A stretch of DNA of 64,000 bases from Ardenticatenaceae bacterium (GTDB lineage Bacteria > Chloroflexota > Anaerolineae > Promineifilales > Promineifilaceae): the NCBI GenBank assembly GCA_020634235.1, contig JACKCB010000001.1:1054001-1118000 (forward strand), read 5' to 3'. A program made the translations under genes and the position numbers. The notes under the pieces were generated by a model, which was given only the letters and a program-made list of their open reading frames with translations, made no database searches and was not told the DNA's origin. Every line of letters starts with the position of its first letter. The stretch's first letter is position 1. Below, in pieces: positions 37,224 to 45,758 of this stretch.

Positions 37224-38531
37224 TCAGGCGAAGCGCCGCCGCAGACGGTTTTGCGCCACCGCCACAAACACCACAATCCACACCAGCAGGCCGGCCAGCG
37301 TGGGCAGCAGGTCGACGACCGTGCCGCCGTTCATGGCCGTTTGCAGGCCGCGCACAGCCCACCCCTGCGGCACCAGGAGGCTGATCGTCGCCAGGGTGGG
37401 GGAGACCTGTCCCCCGGTGAAGATGGTGATCATGCCCAACATCCCGGTCAGGGTCAGCACGCCGCCGTAAATGACGCCGCTCTGGCGCGTGTTGCGCACC
37501 AGCGAGGCCAGCAGCAGCCCGGTGGCAGCCGAGATGGCGACAATACTCAGGGCAGCCAACCCGGCCGGGAGCCAACCGCCCCAATGGATGCCAAAAACCA
37601 GCCGGCCAAAGAACATAAGCACCGTCACCTGCACCACCAGGGTGATGAGCGTGCCCAGCGTCTTCCCGCCCAGGATGACCGGGATGGGCGTGGGGGTGGT
37701 GAAGAGGCGGGGCAGGGTGCCTTTCTCTTCCTCCACCAGGATTGTTTGCAATGTGCCGGCCCCGGTGAAGAAGGCGAAGAAGATCATCATGCCGCCCATA
37801 ATCTGCCCCAAAATCTGGGCCAGGAGGTTATCCTCGCCAGACGCGCCGGGCGGGGGCTGCACCGCCAGCAGCGGTCCGCCGGCCTGACCCTGGGCAAAGG
37901 CGGCGGTGGTGAGATCGGTAACAACACTCTGCACCAGCCCGGCGTCGATGACCGCGCCCGTCTCAGCCAACTGGGCCATGGCCACGTTGGTGCCGATCTT
38001 GGTCGAGGCGAAGCTGTCGGCGAACTGGTTGATCAGGGAGCTGACGATGGCCGGGCCGATGGTCAGGGTGGGGTCCTGGTACAGCTCAATGACCGCCGTC
38101 TCGTCCGGCTGCATCAGGGCGGCGGTGAAGTTGGCCGGGATGATGACGGCCACGCTGGCTTCCTGGTTGTCGACGGCGGCGCGGGCCGTGGCGGCGTCGG
38201 CGGCCACCGTCACCAACAGCAGGTCGGCAAAGCTGTCGCCCTGCAAAATCTGCACCAGCAGCGCGCCCATGGACGAGACCTGGCTGAAGTCGAACGCCTG
38301 GCCGCCGGGCGCGGTGGCTGCCGCGGGCATGGCGGGCAGCTCGCCGCTGTCCAGGTTTACCAGCACCAGTGACGTTTGGGGCAAGGTAAAGCCGGCGTCC
38401 TCACCGACGCCGCCAAAGAGGAAGGCGAAGAGGGCGGTGACCAGGATGGGGACGACGAACATGAACATGATGCCGGTCAGGCTGCGGTAGGATTGGCGCA
38501 TGTCCTTGAAGGCGATGTCGAGCAGTTTCAT
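37224..38531 (-). CDS. ABC-2 type transporter permease
   Basis: A 435-residue paralogue of the next permease, with the same plan: helix near residues 20-42, a ~190-residue outer domain, then six helices beginning with LLAQILGQIMGGMMIFFAFFTGAG and the EEEKGTLPRLFTTP cytoplasmic loop that contacts the ATPase. It starts 1 bp after the ATPase gene's stop codon, consistent with translational coupling. The two permeases presumably form a heterodimer exporting a drug, lipid or ion. Confidence 0.9.
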   Translation of the reverse strand: MKLLDIAFKDMRQSYRSLTGIMFMFVVPILVTALFAFLFGGVGEDAGFTLPQTSLVLVNLDSGELPAMPAAATAPGGQAFDFSQVSSMGALLVQILQGDSFADLLLVTVAADAATARAAVDNQEASVAVIIPANFTAALMQPDETAVIELYQDPTLTIGPAIVSSLINQFADSFASTKIGTNVAMAQLAETGAVIDAGLVQSVVTDLTTAAFAQGQAGGPLLAVQPPPGASGEDNLLAQILGQIMGGMMIFFAFFTGAGTLQTILVEEEKGTLPRLFTTPTPIPVILGGKTLGTLITLVVQVTVLMFFGRLVFGIHWGGWLPAGLAALSIVAISAATGLLLASLVRNTRQSGVIYGGVLTLTGMLGMITIFTGGQVSPTLATISLLVPQGWAVRGLQTAMNGGTVVDLLPTLAGLLVWIVVFVAVAQNRLRRRFA

Positions 38532-38532
38532 C

Positions 38533-39474
38533 TCAGTCCCTCAATGCCCGGCCGGTGAGGTGCAGGAAGACGGTTTCCAGGTTTGGTTCCTGGATGTCGA
38601 CGGAGGTAATGCGCACCCCGGCCGGGGCGGCCAGCTCAAACAAGTGGGGCAGCACCAGGTTGCTGTCATCGGCCAGCAGGGTGATCAGGCCATCCTCGGC
38701 TGTGATTTGTGAGACCCCGGGCACCTCCCGCCAGCGATCCAGCAGCGGCTCGTTCGCTTCGCTCAGGCGCAGGTCAATACGGTCCTGCTCGCCAACAATC
38801 TGCACCAGTTCCGCGTGCGTGCCCAGGCCGATAATCTCTCCCTGGTCCATGATGGCGATGTGGTCAGACAGCTCCTGCGCCTCCTCCATGTAGTGGGTGG
38901 TGTAGAGGACGGTCGTGCCCTGCCGGTTCAGGTCCCTGACGCCATCGAGGATGTGGCGGCGGCTCTGCGGGTCGATACCCACCGTCGGCTCGTCCATGAT
39001 GACCACGTCCGGCTTGTGCAGCAGGGCCACGCCGATGTTGATGCGCCGCTTCATGCCGCCGGAGAACTTCTCCAGCCGGCCCTTCTGCCGGTCGGTGAGG
39101 CCGATGAGGTTGAGCACTTCATCGACCCGGCCGGCCAGCGCCGCGCCGCGCAGCCCGTACATTTTGCCCCAGAATTCCAGGTTTTCACGGGCAGACAGGT
39201 CGTCGTACAGGGCGATTTCCTGGGGTACAACCCCCAGCCGCGCTTTTACCTGGTGCGGCTGCGCGGTAACGGAGTGGCCTAACACCGTGGCGTCCCCTTC
39301 TGTGGGCCGCAGCAGGCAGGCGAGCATGGAAATGGTGGTGCTCTTGCCGGCGCCATTCGGCCCCAGCAGGCTGAACACCTCGCCGCGCCGCACGGCAAAG
39401 GAGACCCCTTTGACGGCATACACTTCGCCGAAATCTTTGTGCAGCTTGTTAACCTGGATGGCGATATCGTTCAT
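38533..39474 (-). CDS. ABC transporter ATP-binding protein
   Basis: A 313-residue ATPase of the DrrA/NatA type. Walker A GPNGAGKS (~40-47), Q-loop VVPQEIALYDD, signature FSGGMKRR, Walker B VVIMDEP and the H-loop TTHYMEE are all present. A ~70-residue C-terminal extension (LRLSEANEPLLDRW to LETVFLHLTG) is typical of drug-export ATPases. It powers the two downstream permeases. Start at 39474 chosen because homology begins at MNDIAIQVNKL. Confidence 0.95.
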   Translation of the reverse strand: MNDIAIQVNKLHKDFGEVYAVKGVSFAVRRGEVFSLLGPNGAGKSTTISMLACLLRPTEGDATVLGHSVTAQPHQVKARLGVVPQEIALYDDLSARENLEFWGKMYGLRGAALAGRVDEVLNLIGLTDRQKGRLEKFSGGMKRRINIGVALLHKPDVVIMDEPTVGIDPQSRRHILDGVRDLNRQGTTVLYTTHYMEEAQELSDHIAIMDQGEIIGLGTHAELVQIVGEQDRIDLRLSEANEPLLDRWREVPGVSQITAEDGLITLLADDSNLVLPHLFELAAPAGVRITSVDIQEPNLETVFLHLTGRALRD

Positions 39475-39538
39475 CGATTCTTCTCCAAATTGTCCCGGCC
39501 GGGAGCCCGGGGGCCGGGAGTCCACGATCTGGTTCCAG

Positions 39539-40339
39539 TCACGCTCCCTGGAAAGAAGGTGCCGGCCGGTCCTGGTGCGCCTGGCGGGGCAGCAGCAGCG
39601 CCACCAGGGAGAGCACCAACAGCGGAAGATGCATAACCCCCATCATCACCAGCTCCGGGTTGAACCAGTGGCTCAGGTTATAGATGCCGTACAGCAGCCC
39701 GTTGAAAGCGGTCACCCGGAAGGCAAATTCGTCCACAGTGGGGTAAAAGAGGATTAGCAGGAACAGAAAGAGTGGTGTTACGAAGCAGTAGGTCAGCCCG
39801 TAATCGGGGGAGGTCAGGAGCAGCAAGGGGTTGAAGTTGGCGGCGACGCCGCTGCCCTCCAGCGCGATTGGGGACCAGAAGACGAGCAAGGCCAGCGGCA
39901 GCAGCAGCCAGCGCCAGCGCGGCACGTGGCTGAATGAAGCGCTAAGGGTGCCGCGCCACGAGACGCTCAGCCAGAGAAGCCCAAGCAGGGTGGTAGCAAC
40001 CAGCGCCCCGGTTTGGATGGCAAAGCCGTAGCTGGCGGTTTGGGCGCTGGTTTGCAGCGCGGCGATGAGCAGGTAGTTGAGACCGATGTAAGCAGCCACG
40101 ACCCGGCCGGCACGCCCCGGCCGGGTGGCAACCAGCACTACCAGGGCCAGCGTCGCCACATGGAAAACCCACCCCCAGGCCTGGTAAGGGGTGATCGCCA
40201 CCATCAGGATTTGCCGGATCACGTCCTGGGTGTGGCGCGGATCGTAGGCGAGCGCGGTAATTGGCGGCAGCATCGAGATCACCACCAGCGCCGCATAGAT
40301 CACCGGATAGAACCAGCGACGGTCGGCGATTGATTTCAT
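39539..40339 (-). CDS. Polytopic membrane protein of the ABC operon
   Basis: A 266-residue protein with about seven or eight hydrophobic segments and few loops. No motif is recognised. The ATG at 40339 is fixed by AGGAGGAGA. It lies 64 bp before the ABC ATPase gene and 53 bp after a small membrane protein gene, so it may supply an accessory or immunity function to the exporter (inference). Confidence 0.6.
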   Translation of the reverse strand: MKSIADRRWFYPVIYAALVVISMLPPITALAYDPRHTQDVIRQILMVAITPYQAWGWVFHVATLALVVLVATRPGRAGRVVAAYIGLNYLLIAALQTSAQTASYGFAIQTGALVATTLLGLLWLSVSWRGTLSASFSHVPRWRWLLLPLALLVFWSPIALEGSGVAANFNPLLLLTSPDYGLTYCFVTPLFLFLLILFYPTVDEFAFRVTAFNGLLYGIYNLSHWFNPELVMMGVMHLPLLVLSLVALLLPRQAHQDRPAPSFQGA

Positions 40340-40392
40340 GATTCTCCTCCTGGGGCAGGGCAACTGCCCCGGCCGGGACAGCATCCCAACAC

Positions 40393-40641
40393 CTAAAGGC
40401 CAACCCCGCGCCCATACAGCACCAGGGGGATGAAACAGAACAGGCCCATCCCAACCACCAGGTTAACCGCGTCATTGGGCACATACGACTGCCGCATTTC
40501 GGCCGTGGCATAGAGGGCGGCAGGGTACAGCAAACCCGCGATGGAGGCCACTGCCAGGCCAGCGGCAATGACAAGCGAGAGAGCATAGGACGTTGAAAAG
40601 GGGTGCTTCAACGGCAGAGGAGGGGACGAGGAGGGGGACAT
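40393..40641 (-). CDS. Short two-helix membrane protein, possibly truncated
   Basis: An 82-residue protein (ATG 40641) with two hydrophobic segments, YALSLVIAAGLAVASIAGLL and VVGMGLFCFIPLVLYG. It resembles only the first part of longer (~200-residue) bacterial membrane proteins that share the GLLYP...NDAVNLVVG layout and continue past the RG(S) turn where this one stops. Either a truncation or a genuine short form. First gene of the exporter operon. Confidence 0.5.
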   Translation of the reverse strand: MSPSSSPPLPLKHPFSTSYALSLVIAAGLAVASIAGLLYPAALYATAEMRQSYVPNDAVNLVVGMGLFCFIPLVLYGRGVGL

Positions 40642-40818
40642 GCGATTGTCTCCAGTGCGGGGCCAAGCCGCGGGCACTTACGCTGGTTCACCAGTCGCGC
40701 CACGCCAGAGTACCGCAAGAACCAACCCGGCCGGGATGGCGCGCGACATGCGGCAGGCAAAGGAACAGTAGAGTGGGATACAAACAGGCGTTGCCCACTA
40801 ATTTCATTACGTCGCTAA

Positions 40819-40836
40819 TCGTGAAAGGTTTCACGA
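40819..40836. promoter_or_regulatory. Palindromic operator candidate TCGTGAAA-GG-TTTCACGA
   Basis: Perfect 8-bp arms. It lies upstream of the leftward membrane/ABC operon and shares the GTGAAA-N2-TTTCAC core with a site upstream of pckA (54906-54921). The core fits the GTGAA-N4-TTCAC part of redox-repressor Rex sites, but the regulator is not known. Confidence 0.5.
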
Positions 40837-40901
40837 AATGCGGCCCGTTTGCCGCGTCGTGGCCCACCGCTTCCCCGCGCCAGCGTTGGCCGGCGGGCTG
40901 C

Positions 40902-42575
40902 TCAGCCGGCGCGGAGCTGCCAGACCTTCAGCGCCAACTGCAGGGCCAGGCGCATATCGGCCTGGTCCAAATCCTGGCCGGTAAGCTCCTGGATACGCTC
41001 CAGGCGGTAGAGCAGCGTGTTGCGGTGGATAAACAGCGACTCGGCCGTCTGGCTGACATTGCCGTGGAAGTTGAAGTAGGCGTCGATGGTCTGCACCAGG
41101 CTGCCCCGCTGCCGCTGGTCATAGTCGGCCAGCGGCCCAATAATCTTCTTGCTGAAGGCCTGCACCGCCGGTAGTTGGTCAATCTGGCTTAGCAGTTGGT
41201 AAACGCCCAGGCTGTTGTACTCCACCAGGTGCAGGAGCTGCAGCCGTTCGCTGAGGTGCATGGCTTGCAGCGCCTGGGTATGCCGCTCTGGCCAGTCGGC
41301 CAGGGCCATGGCCGGGCCGGCCAGGCCGCTGTACAGCCGCACGCCAGGGTATTCGCTGTGCAGATGCTCCCGCAGCCGCTTGTCCAACTCGTGGGCCACG
41401 TTCAGGTCATCACCGCCGCGCAGCGCCTGGAAAACACAAACATGGTCGCCGCCATAAATGTGCACCAGGGCCGGGCGCTGGTGGCTGGAAACGAGCCAGT
41501 TAACCGCCGTTTCCAGGCGGCGCAGAGACAGCCCGCCATCGCCGACCCAGCCAAAGGTAAGGACGGCATGCGGCTGCAACGTGTCGTGGTCCAGGCGGCG
41601 CTCCAGCCGCTCTATCTCGGCTGGGGGTAGGGTTCCGGCCAGCAGCCCCTCCAAAAAGTCGCCGCGCAGCGCTTTTTGGGCCTCGCTGACGGCTTTGGCG
41701 CGGGCCATCTCCAGGGCGCAGGCGGCTGCGCCATGTTCGGCCACCAGGGTGTCCAGCAGGTCCAGCTCCCCGGCCGGGCCTACCACCGACACATAGCCCC
41801 GCGCCCGGTCGCCAGAAACAATGGGGCTGACAATGCGGCCCATATTCTCCACCGGCAGCAACTGCTGCCAGAAGCTCTGGCCGGAGCGGGCCGCCTGCAC
41901 CGCTTTGGCCGCCGCCTTGCGGTTGCGCAGCACAGCGGGCAAGTTCTCGCGCTGAATGAGCGCCTCGCGCAGTGCCTTGTCGTCGACCCGGTTCCCGGCC
42001 GGGATGGCCATGGCCCGAATGTCCAGCCGTTTATCCTGCACAGCCACGATTTTGCCCGTGAGTTTGGACATCATCTCGGTCATTGCGTCCAGCCCCTTGC
42101 CCTCGCGGGACATCTCCGAAAGCTGGCGATAGAGCTGCATCCCCCGGTCCGAGGTTTGCGCCTGGCGGTCCAGCAGCAGCGCGCCGATGGCCTGCTGCAC
42201 GCTGCGCAGGGCACTATCGGCCGGCAGCAGCAGCAGGGGCAGCGCCAGGCTGGCGGCAACACGCGTTGCCCCGGCCGGGACCTCGCCAAAGGTTACCACG
42301 GCGGCCACGTTATGCGCCTTCAACTGGGCCAGGTTTTGCTCCAGCTCGGCCGGCGAGGTGCGCGCCTGCAGCGCGGGCGGCACAATGACGAGGTCATTGT
42401 TCTGCACCTGACTGGCCAGGTCTTGCCAATCTACCAGGGCGGCAACCCAGTTGATGGCCTTGTTGGGCTGGCCACCGCGGGTGGCCACAACCGTGCCAAA
42501 GGGCAGGGCCAGGCGGATCACGTCGCTGAGGGTAACGTCGGCACTGCTCGTCTCGTTAGGCGAGGGACGGTTCAT
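40902..42575 (-). CDS. PucR-family transcriptional regulator
   Basis: A 557-residue regulator. The N-terminal PucR-like domain (SDVIRLALPFGTVVA to ~130) is followed by a GAF-like middle region and a CdaR/GGDEF-like part. The last ~60 residues form the PucR-type HTH (TIDAYFNFHGNVSQTAESLFIHRNTLLYRLERIQELTG). PucR proteins activate purine or other catabolic genes in response to metabolites. The start 42575 overlaps the histidine-kinase gene end by 20 bp, so it is the third gene of a two-component operon. Confidence 0.9.
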   Translation of the reverse strand: MNRPSPNETSSADVTLSDVIRLALPFGTVVATRGGQPNKAINWVAALVDWQDLASQVQNNDLVIVPPALQARTSPAELEQNLAQLKAHNVAAVVTFGEVPAGATRVAASLALPLLLLPADSALRSVQQAIGALLLDRQAQTSDRGMQLYRQLSEMSREGKGLDAMTEMMSKLTGKIVAVQDKRLDIRAMAIPAGNRVDDKALREALIQRENLPAVLRNRKAAAKAVQAARSGQSFWQQLLPVENMGRIVSPIVSGDRARGYVSVVGPAGELDLLDTLVAEHGAAACALEMARAKAVSEAQKALRGDFLEGLLAGTLPPAEIERLERRLDHDTLQPHAVLTFGWVGDGGLSLRRLETAVNWLVSSHQRPALVHIYGGDHVCVFQALRGGDDLNVAHELDKRLREHLHSEYPGVRLYSGLAGPAMALADWPERHTQALQAMHLSERLQLLHLVEYNSLGVYQLLSQIDQLPAVQAFSKKIIGPLADYDQRQRGSLVQTIDAYFNFHGNVSQTAESLFIHRNTLLYRLERIQELTGQDLDQADMRLALQLALKVWQLRAG

Positions 42576-44622
42576 GTTGCACCTGCTCGTTCTGGGCCGC
42601 AGCGGCCGAAATAGGCAGCCGGATGATGAAGGTAGTGCCCTCATCGGGCGAACTGAACACCTCCACCTGGCCGCCATGCTGCTCGATAATGCGGTGGCTG
42701 GTGGCCAGCCCCAGGCCGGTTCCCTGGCCGGGGGCCTTGGTGGTGTAAAAGGGTTCAAAGATGTGGTTCTGCTGGGCGGGGGTCATGCCAATACCGTTGT
42801 CACGAAACAGGACCAGCAGGTGTTCCCCGGCCGGGTCCGGCCGGGTGTTGATGTCGATGCGCCCGGGGCCGGCGGCGCTGCCGCCCGGCCGGGAGAGTAC
42901 GGCATCGCGCGCGTTCAGCAGCAAATTCAGCCAGACCGTCTTCAGATGCTCCCAACTGGCCAGGACCGGCGGCAGCGTTTCGTCCAGGTCGGTGTGAATT
43001 TGCACTGCGGCGGCCGTCATCTGGTAAGCGGTGAGTTTCAGCGCCTGGGTGATGGATTGGTTCACGTCGCCCGGCGCAAAGGCGTATTGGTTCTGCCGGG
43101 CAAAATCCAGCAAATGGCGCACCACGTTGGTGGCCCTTTCGCCCGCCTGGGCGATCAGCTCCACCGATTCGTAATTCTCATCGTCGGGCGGGATGAACAT
43201 CTTCAACATTTCCGCGTTGGCGTTGATGGCCGTCAGCGGATTGTTGATCTCGTGGGCCACGCCGGCGGCCAACTGGCCGATGGCCGCCAGCTTGCCCGCT
43301 TGCAGCAGCGAATGCTCCAGGCGGCGCTCTTCGGTGCGGTCTTGCCAGACGACCACCGTGCGGGCGCTGCCGGCCTGCGTGCCGGGAATGGGGTAAGCGT
43401 GGATATCCCACTCCTGCGGCAAATGGTCACTGCCTACCCAGTTCACGGACCAGCGACGCGGCTGGCTGTCGGCCAGGGTGTGGGCCACGCGGCAATGGTC
43501 GCAGGGGGTTTCGCGGCCAAAGAGCGCCCGGTAGCAGTGACGGCCAACCAGGGCGTCGGAGGTGGTGCCCAGCGCGTCGGCCTTGTAGCGGTTGACGGCT
43601 ACCAACTGCCAGTCGTCGTTGAGGGTGTAGATGGGGTTGAGTATGCCGTCCATGACCGCCTGCAGCCGGTTGTGGCTTTCTTGCAGCTCTTGCTGGCGCA
43701 GCCTGACCCGCCGGAAGAGGGAGGCGTTTTCCAGCGCCTGGCTGACGGCGCTGGCAAAGGAGGCGAAGAGGTCGGCATCGACGTCGCTAAAGGGGCCGGT
43801 GGGTTTGTTGTAACCGGCCAGTACGCCCATGGGCTTGTGACGCACGACGAGTGGCAGGGCGATGAGGTTGTGCAGGGGCAGCCCGGCCGGGCTGCCTGGG
43901 GCCGGCCCGGCGGCCAGGTCGTTGATGACCAGGGGGCTGTTGCTGGCAAAGACCCGGCCAATCGCGCCCCGGCCGGGTTCACAACTGGGGAATTGCTCGG
44001 TCACCGAGATGGGGGGGTGCCCCGGCCGGGGGATGGCTTCGGCGGCACTGCACACCAGGCAGTTTTTGTCGCTCTGCAGAAAAATGGCCGCCACCGGTAC
44101 ATCTAGCACGGCGCACGTGCCCCGGACCGCCGCGGCCGGAATCTGGCTCATGTCTAGCGTGGTGGTTACGGCATTGCTGGCCTGGTTCAGAGCGGCCAAC
44201 TGCTGGCTCTGGCGTTGGAGCTGCTTCTCTAGCTGCTGGGTGCGCAGGATGGTGTTGATGCGGGCCAGCATCTCCTGCGGATAGTAGGGCTTCAGGACGT
44301 AATCATCGGCACCGGCGGAGAGGGCGTCGATCTTGGCCTGGCTGCCGGTGGTGGCGGTGAGCATGATGACGCGGGTGAAGGCGAGGGTGGGATGCTGGCG
44401 CAGCCAGGCCAGCACTTCGGTGCCGCTCACTTCGGGCATGCGGCTGTCTAGCACCACCAGGTCGACAGGCCCGGCCGGGGTGCCCCCGGCCAAAATGCGC
44501 ATGGCCTCGGCCCCGTCGCCGGCAGTGGTGACGGTGTAGCCGGCCTTGTGGCGCAAGAAGTCGGCCAGCGAATCGGCAATGTGGGGTTCGTCGTCAACGA
44601 CCAGGATGTGGGTCTGGTTCAT
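42556..44622 (-). CDS. Hybrid sensor histidine kinase (REC-GAF-PAS-HisKA-HATPase)
   Basis: A 688-residue soluble kinase. The N-terminal receiver has the phospho-Asp in LVVLDSRMP and the Lys in YVLKPYYPQ. A GAF domain (~150-310) contains paired Cys (KNCLVCSAAE), and a PAS domain (~325-430) includes CDHCRVAH. The H-box is GVAHEINNPLTAI, and the ATPase boxes are NLLLNARDAV, DNGIGM and GTGLGLATS. No membrane segments, so it senses a cytoplasmic cue, perhaps redox given the Cys pairs (inference). It is translated between a PhoB-type regulator and a PucR regulator. Confidence 0.93.
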   Translation of the reverse strand: MNQTHILVVDDEPHIADSLADFLRHKAGYTVTTAGDGAEAMRILAGGTPAGPVDLVVLDSRMPEVSGTEVLAWLRQHPTLAFTRVIMLTATTGSQAKIDALSAGADDYVLKPYYPQEMLARINTILRTQQLEKQLQRQSQQLAALNQASNAVTTTLDMSQIPAAAVRGTCAVLDVPVAAIFLQSDKNCLVCSAAEAIPRPGHPPISVTEQFPSCEPGRGAIGRVFASNSPLVINDLAAGPAPGSPAGLPLHNLIALPLVVRHKPMGVLAGYNKPTGPFSDVDADLFASFASAVSQALENASLFRRVRLRQQELQESHNRLQAVMDGILNPIYTLNDDWQLVAVNRYKADALGTTSDALVGRHCYRALFGRETPCDHCRVAHTLADSQPRRWSVNWVGSDHLPQEWDIHAYPIPGTQAGSARTVVVWQDRTEERRLEHSLLQAGKLAAIGQLAAGVAHEINNPLTAINANAEMLKMFIPPDDENYESVELIAQAGERATNVVRHLLDFARQNQYAFAPGDVNQSITQALKLTAYQMTAAAVQIHTDLDETLPPVLASWEHLKTVWLNLLLNARDAVLSRPGGSAAGPGRIDINTRPDPAGEHLLVLFRDNGIGMTPAQQNHIFEPFYTTKAPGQGTGLGLATSHRIIEQHGGQVEVFSSPDEGTTFIIRLPISAAAAQNEQVQHEPSLA

Positions 44623-44645
44623 GTGGTGGGTGCCCGGTTCCCGGC

Positions 44646-45356
44646 TCAGGTAACGCTGAAGGAGTAGCCATGCCCTTGAATGGTGCGAATGTAACGCGGC
44701 CGGCCGGGTTCTGGCTCAATCTTCTCGCGCAGATTCTTGATGTGGGCGCGCACCAGTTCGGAACTGCCGGTATCGCGTGGGTAGTCCCAGACGTCTTGCA
44801 GCAACTGCTGGCTGGTGAAGACCTGATCGGCGTGGCTCATCAGGTGGTAGAGCAGGTCAAACTGGACATTGGTGAGCAAGACGGTCCCGGCCGGGGTGGT
44901 TACCTCAAATGTCCGGCAGTCCAGCACCACTTCGCCGGCTTGTAAGCGGTACGGGTCCCTGGCGGCCCCGGCCGGGGTGGTCTCCGGCTGCACCCGGCGC
45001 AAAATCGCCCGCACCCGCAGCTGCAGCTCTTCCATGTTAAATGGCTTGGCCAGGTAATCATCCGCCCCGGCCCGGAAACCCTCGATCTTGTCCTCGTCCT
45101 TGCCCCGGGCTGTCAAAAAGAGGACCGGCAAATCCTTTAGCAGCGGGTCGCCCCGGATCTGCCGGCAAACCTGGTAACCATCCACCCCGGGCATGATGAT
45201 GTCCAGGATAAACAGGTCCGGCCGGTGGCGGCGGGCCATCTGCAAGCCCTCGATACCGCTCTTGGCCACCATCACCTGGTAGCCGTAAATTTTCAGGGCA
45301 CGCTGCAGCGTCCGCGAGACCAATTCATCGTCATCAATTACCAGAATTGTTGTCAT
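44646..45356 (-). CDS. OmpR/PhoB-family response regulator
   Basis: A 236-residue regulator. The receiver begins MTTILVIDDDELVSRTL, with phospho-Asp in LFILDIIMPG and Lys in DYLAKPFNM. The winged-helix DNA-binding domain ends HIKNLREKIEPEPGRPRYIRTIQGHGYSF. The ATG at 45356 is the natural start; the upstream extension is spurious. The start codon region and promoter area are partially repeated at 46911-47082 beside an IS110 remnant, so this gene's control region has been rearranged. Confidence 0.93.
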   Translation of the reverse strand: MTTILVIDDDELVSRTLQRALKIYGYQVMVAKSGIEGLQMARRHRPDLFILDIIMPGVDGYQVCRQIRGDPLLKDLPVLFLTARGKDEDKIEGFRAGADDYLAKPFNMEELQLRVRAILRRVQPETTPAGAARDPYRLQAGEVVLDCRTFEVTTPAGTVLLTNVQFDLLYHLMSHADQVFTSQQLLQDVWDYPRDTGSSELVRAHIKNLREKIEPEPGRPRYIRTIQGHGYSFSVT

Positions 45357-45468
45357 GTTACAACCTGCGAAGCTGGCCTGTGGGCCAACAAGGGCCGGCA
45401 GGCAGAGGCGGGGCACGTTTCTGGGGCAAGCAACTACCTGGCGCGACGCGTCCCGCAAGGGTCGTCGA
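45357..45468. other. Rearranged upstream region of the response regulator
   Basis: Interrupted similarity to 46925-47010, including ACAACCTGCGAAG and GCCGGCAGGCAGAGGC in both. It must contain the regulator's promoter, which I could not identify. Confidence 0.5.
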
Positions 45469-45540
45469 GTGGATTATAGCGAACGGCGGCTATTTTTGCT
45501 ATGGCATCTACCGCCCGCCAGCAATTCTAAATGTAAAACA
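45469..45540. repeat. 72-bp direct repeat, left copy
   Basis: Identical over 72 bp to 47011-47082 (begins GTGGATTATAGCG, ends AAATGTAAAACA). It flanks the decayed IS110 element on its left side. Confidence 0.9.
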
Positions 45541-45758
45541 TGTAATGATTTTGCACAGTGAAGGATGAAAATGTGGTACGCTCCGGTCCACAGCAGAAAG
45601 AGTTTGGTTGCACATTGGTGAACCTCATCCCGTTTCTAAACGTAAACCGATTGCCTGTGAGCACAGTGAATTGTCGCGGTTGAAGAAACCAGCACGAGTA
45701 GCAAAGTACCAATTATCTCGGCAATCCCTGCTGAAACCAGACTGACTGGAGTAAGGAA
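45541..45758 (+). other. Left non-coding end of the IS110-like element
   Basis: About 218 bp, clearly lower in GC than the surroundings, between the direct repeat and the transposase start. In IS110-group elements the non-coding end upstream of the transposase gene encodes the bridge RNA, so a remnant of such an RNA is expected here (inference). Confidence 0.4.

Noticed and set aside
40902..42758. Longer N-terminus for the PucR regulator
   Set aside because: The extra 61 codons overlap the histidine kinase gene and are Arg/Pro/Ser-rich noise; start placed at 42575.
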